From NCBI GenBank assembly GCA_031292565.1, contig JARLGW010000012.1, forward strand, positions 372,001 through 436,000: a stretch of 64,000 bases of DNA, given 5' to 3'. The position numbers were made by a program, and so were the translations under genes. This document shows, piece by piece, positions 63,088 to 64,000 of the stretch (within the stretch, counting starts at the first letter, position 1; the number at the start of each line of letters is the position of its first letter). Below the pieces are notes generated by a model. It was not told where the DNA came from and searched no databases. It saw nothing but the letters and a program-made list of their open reading frames with translations. The DNA is from Paludibacteraceae bacterium. Lineage in GTDB: Bacteria; Bacteroidota; Bacteroidia; Bacteroidales; Paludibacteraceae.

Positions 63088-63426
63088 TTAAAGAAATTCT
63101 GCTGTTTCGGGATGAAACCCGCTGCTTATTATTATATTCTTTTTGCCATTAGCAGTTTCTTCTACATAGTAAGCTAGCATTTTGAATAATTCGTCAATTG
63201 CCTGCTCTTGTTTGCTTAAAAGATTTGTTTGTTGACTCGATCTTTCTTCTGCATTTAAATATGCAGTTTCCAAAGCTTCCACACCTGTTGCTAAATCTAC
63301 AAGGGGAACATCAGGTAGGGGAAAAGATGTATTTCTCGACATTTGTATTATAATGTATCGATAAAATACAATTTTTTTAGGAGGTGGGTAGCTAATAAAA
63401 TTTAATGCTACTTTATTCATAGTCAT
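63088..63426 (-). CDS. Truncated FN3-carrier-like hypothetical protein
   Basis: A 112-residue protein. NTSFPLPDVPLVDLATGVEALETAYLNAE ... KQEQAIDELFKMLAYYVEETANGKKNIIISSGF resembles the conserved helical N-terminal domain found in Bacteroidota proteins that continue into a fibronectin type III domain. Here the chain stops a few residues later (HPETAEFL), so the FN3 part is missing. It may be a real short form or a decayed gene. The start is MTMNK or MNK two codons later. The surroundings hold no other complete gene, consistent with a variable region. Confidence 0.6.
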   Translation of the reverse strand: MTMNKVALNFISYPPPKKIVFYRYIIIQMSRNTSFPLPDVPLVDLATGVEALETAYLNAEERSSQQTNLLSKQEQAIDELFKMLAYYVEETANGKKNIIISSGFHPETAEFL

Positions 63427-63811
63427 ATCTTTTTATTTTTTTAATTGACTTTCTTTATTATACTCTCAGAAAGAACTCAATCCATTAACTGTAAAGAAAT
63501 TAAATAAATACTTTTTCTATTTGTTGATGTTTATAAATATCACGTTAATATAAATTTTCACAGTGAGTTGATAAAAAAACATAATTAATCGTAATTACTA
63601 TTTAAAACACAATTTAGTATGTAATTGTTTGTTTTTTTTAAAACGAAGTGAACTAATTTGTTGTCAGTCAAAATTTTATAAAACTATTTCCTTTTGTTGT
63701 TAGGCTTGTCCTAATTAGCCAAAGCCCCACCCTTTCTTACTTACAGAAGAAGTAGAGAAAGGGCATGGCCAGGCTACCAACCTTAAAAATATCTTGAACA
63801 CAAAGTCATAA
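63427..63811. other. AT-rich gap before the window edge
   Basis: No ORF. It contains a small palindrome TTAGGCTTGTCCTAA (about 63701) and an imperfect inverted repeat GCCCCACCCTTTCT / AGAAAGGGCATGGC (about 63724-63769), possibly a terminator or element end for the minus-strand partial gene. Confidence 0.4.
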
Positions 63812-64000
63812 TTAACATATATTTTCCTTGAAAAATTGTTTTACCCATATTGAGTTAATGGTGCTATCAACAATTTGTTTTAATAAACAGTATTTGAAAA
63901 TTTCAATCTCCATTTTTGATAATTCTGTTTTGGCTAAAGCATTCATTTCCAATTCATCTTTCTTTTGATATATCAAGAATTCGAACATGGCTTTGGATAT
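63812..64000 (-). CDS. Partial hypothetical protein (C-terminus), cut by window edge
   Basis: An open frame enters from the right edge without a start and runs 62 codons to a TAA at 63812. The peptide (SKAMFEFLIYQKKDELEMNALAKTELSKMEIEIFKYCLLK... ending IWVKQFFKENIC) is helical and has no recognised motif. It is absent from the ORF track because its start is outside. The 62 stop-free codons in AT-rich sequence, with normal amino-acid composition, support a real gene end. Confidence 0.55.
   Translation of the reverse strand: MSKAMFEFLIYQKKDELEMNALAKTELSKMEIEIFKYCLLKQIVDSTINSIWVKQFFKENIC

Noticed and set aside
1-64000. tRNA, rRNA, integrase, complete insertion sequence
   Set aside because: I looked through the intergenic regions and found no cloverleaf, rRNA-like stretch or transposase/integrase ORF; a tRNAscan-SE run would confirm.

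Overview
The window reads as a chromosomal segment from an anaerobic, fermentative member of the Bacteroidota, most likely a Bacteroidales relative. The evidence is type IX secretion system (T9SS) components (PorW/SprE, PorX, a GldJ/GldK-type lipoprotein and a substrate with a C-terminal sorting domain), a lipidated TamL-type outer-membrane protein, a serine palmitoyltransferase-like enzyme, TAnnTTTG promoter boxes in place of E. coli-type boxes, 2-oxoglutarate:ferredoxin oxidoreductase, Pta-AckA acetate formation and a giant 2-hydroxyacyl-CoA dehydratase activator protein. I see no rRNA, tRNA, CRISPR array or intact insertion sequence. Most of the window is core genome, densely packed in short operons.

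Layout. 1-3.8 kb: secreted NTF2-like protein, AraC regulator, secreted hypothetical, split ThrE exporter, all on the minus strand. 3.9-9.3 kb: ileS, a DksA-like protein, lspA, a DUF4296 lipoprotein and a small unknown. 9.3-13.2 kb: SpoU-family methyltransferase, tamL, ECF sigma factor. 13.2-18.2 kb: a 1411-residue activase fusion with a TetR regulator and its probable operator. 18.3-23.6 kb: pyrH, frr, cls, ribD, prmC, recX, then a 235-bp MITE-like palindrome placed exactly at the recX stop. 23.9-29.5 kb: ackA and pta (minus), then proC, an XRE-cupin regulator and an acyl-CoA synthetase. 29.6-33.3 kb: T9SS cargo, a surface protein, upp, VanZ-like, dprA, then a candidate small RNA between dprA and argC. 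33.6-36.1 kb: argC, trmD and a cyclophilin with an insertion.

36.1-40.1 kb is the clearest accessory region. It holds a canonical Fic protein, a cluster of small palindromes, a very AT-rich PD-(D/E)XK nuclease-like gene, and a second Fic-fold gene whose active-site and inhibitory motifs are both degenerate. Related palindromes flank that second gene. 40.1-45.9 kb: M16 peptidase, O-methyltransferase, thioesterase, MIP18-type protein, lpxH, small conserved genes, YraN, an RHH protein and a LolD-type ATPase. 45.9-48.6 kb: GH3-family protein and an alpha-oxoamine synthase. 48.8-57.4 kb: CPBP protease, porW/sprE, porX, cdaA and the GldJ-type gene. 57.5-64 kb: asnS, korAB, an SDR enzyme, a truncated FN3-carrier-like protein and an open reading frame cut by the window edge.

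Functionally the region combines translation and nucleotide housekeeping, fermentative energy metabolism (KorAB, Pta, AckA, acyl-CoA synthetase), envelope assembly (LspA, TamL, LolD, LpxH, sphingolipid or sulfonolipid initiation) and regulation and structure of T9SS. No wholly new system is proven. The best candidates for new biology are the Fic/nuclease/palindrome block, the standalone small RNA and the recX-linked palindrome.
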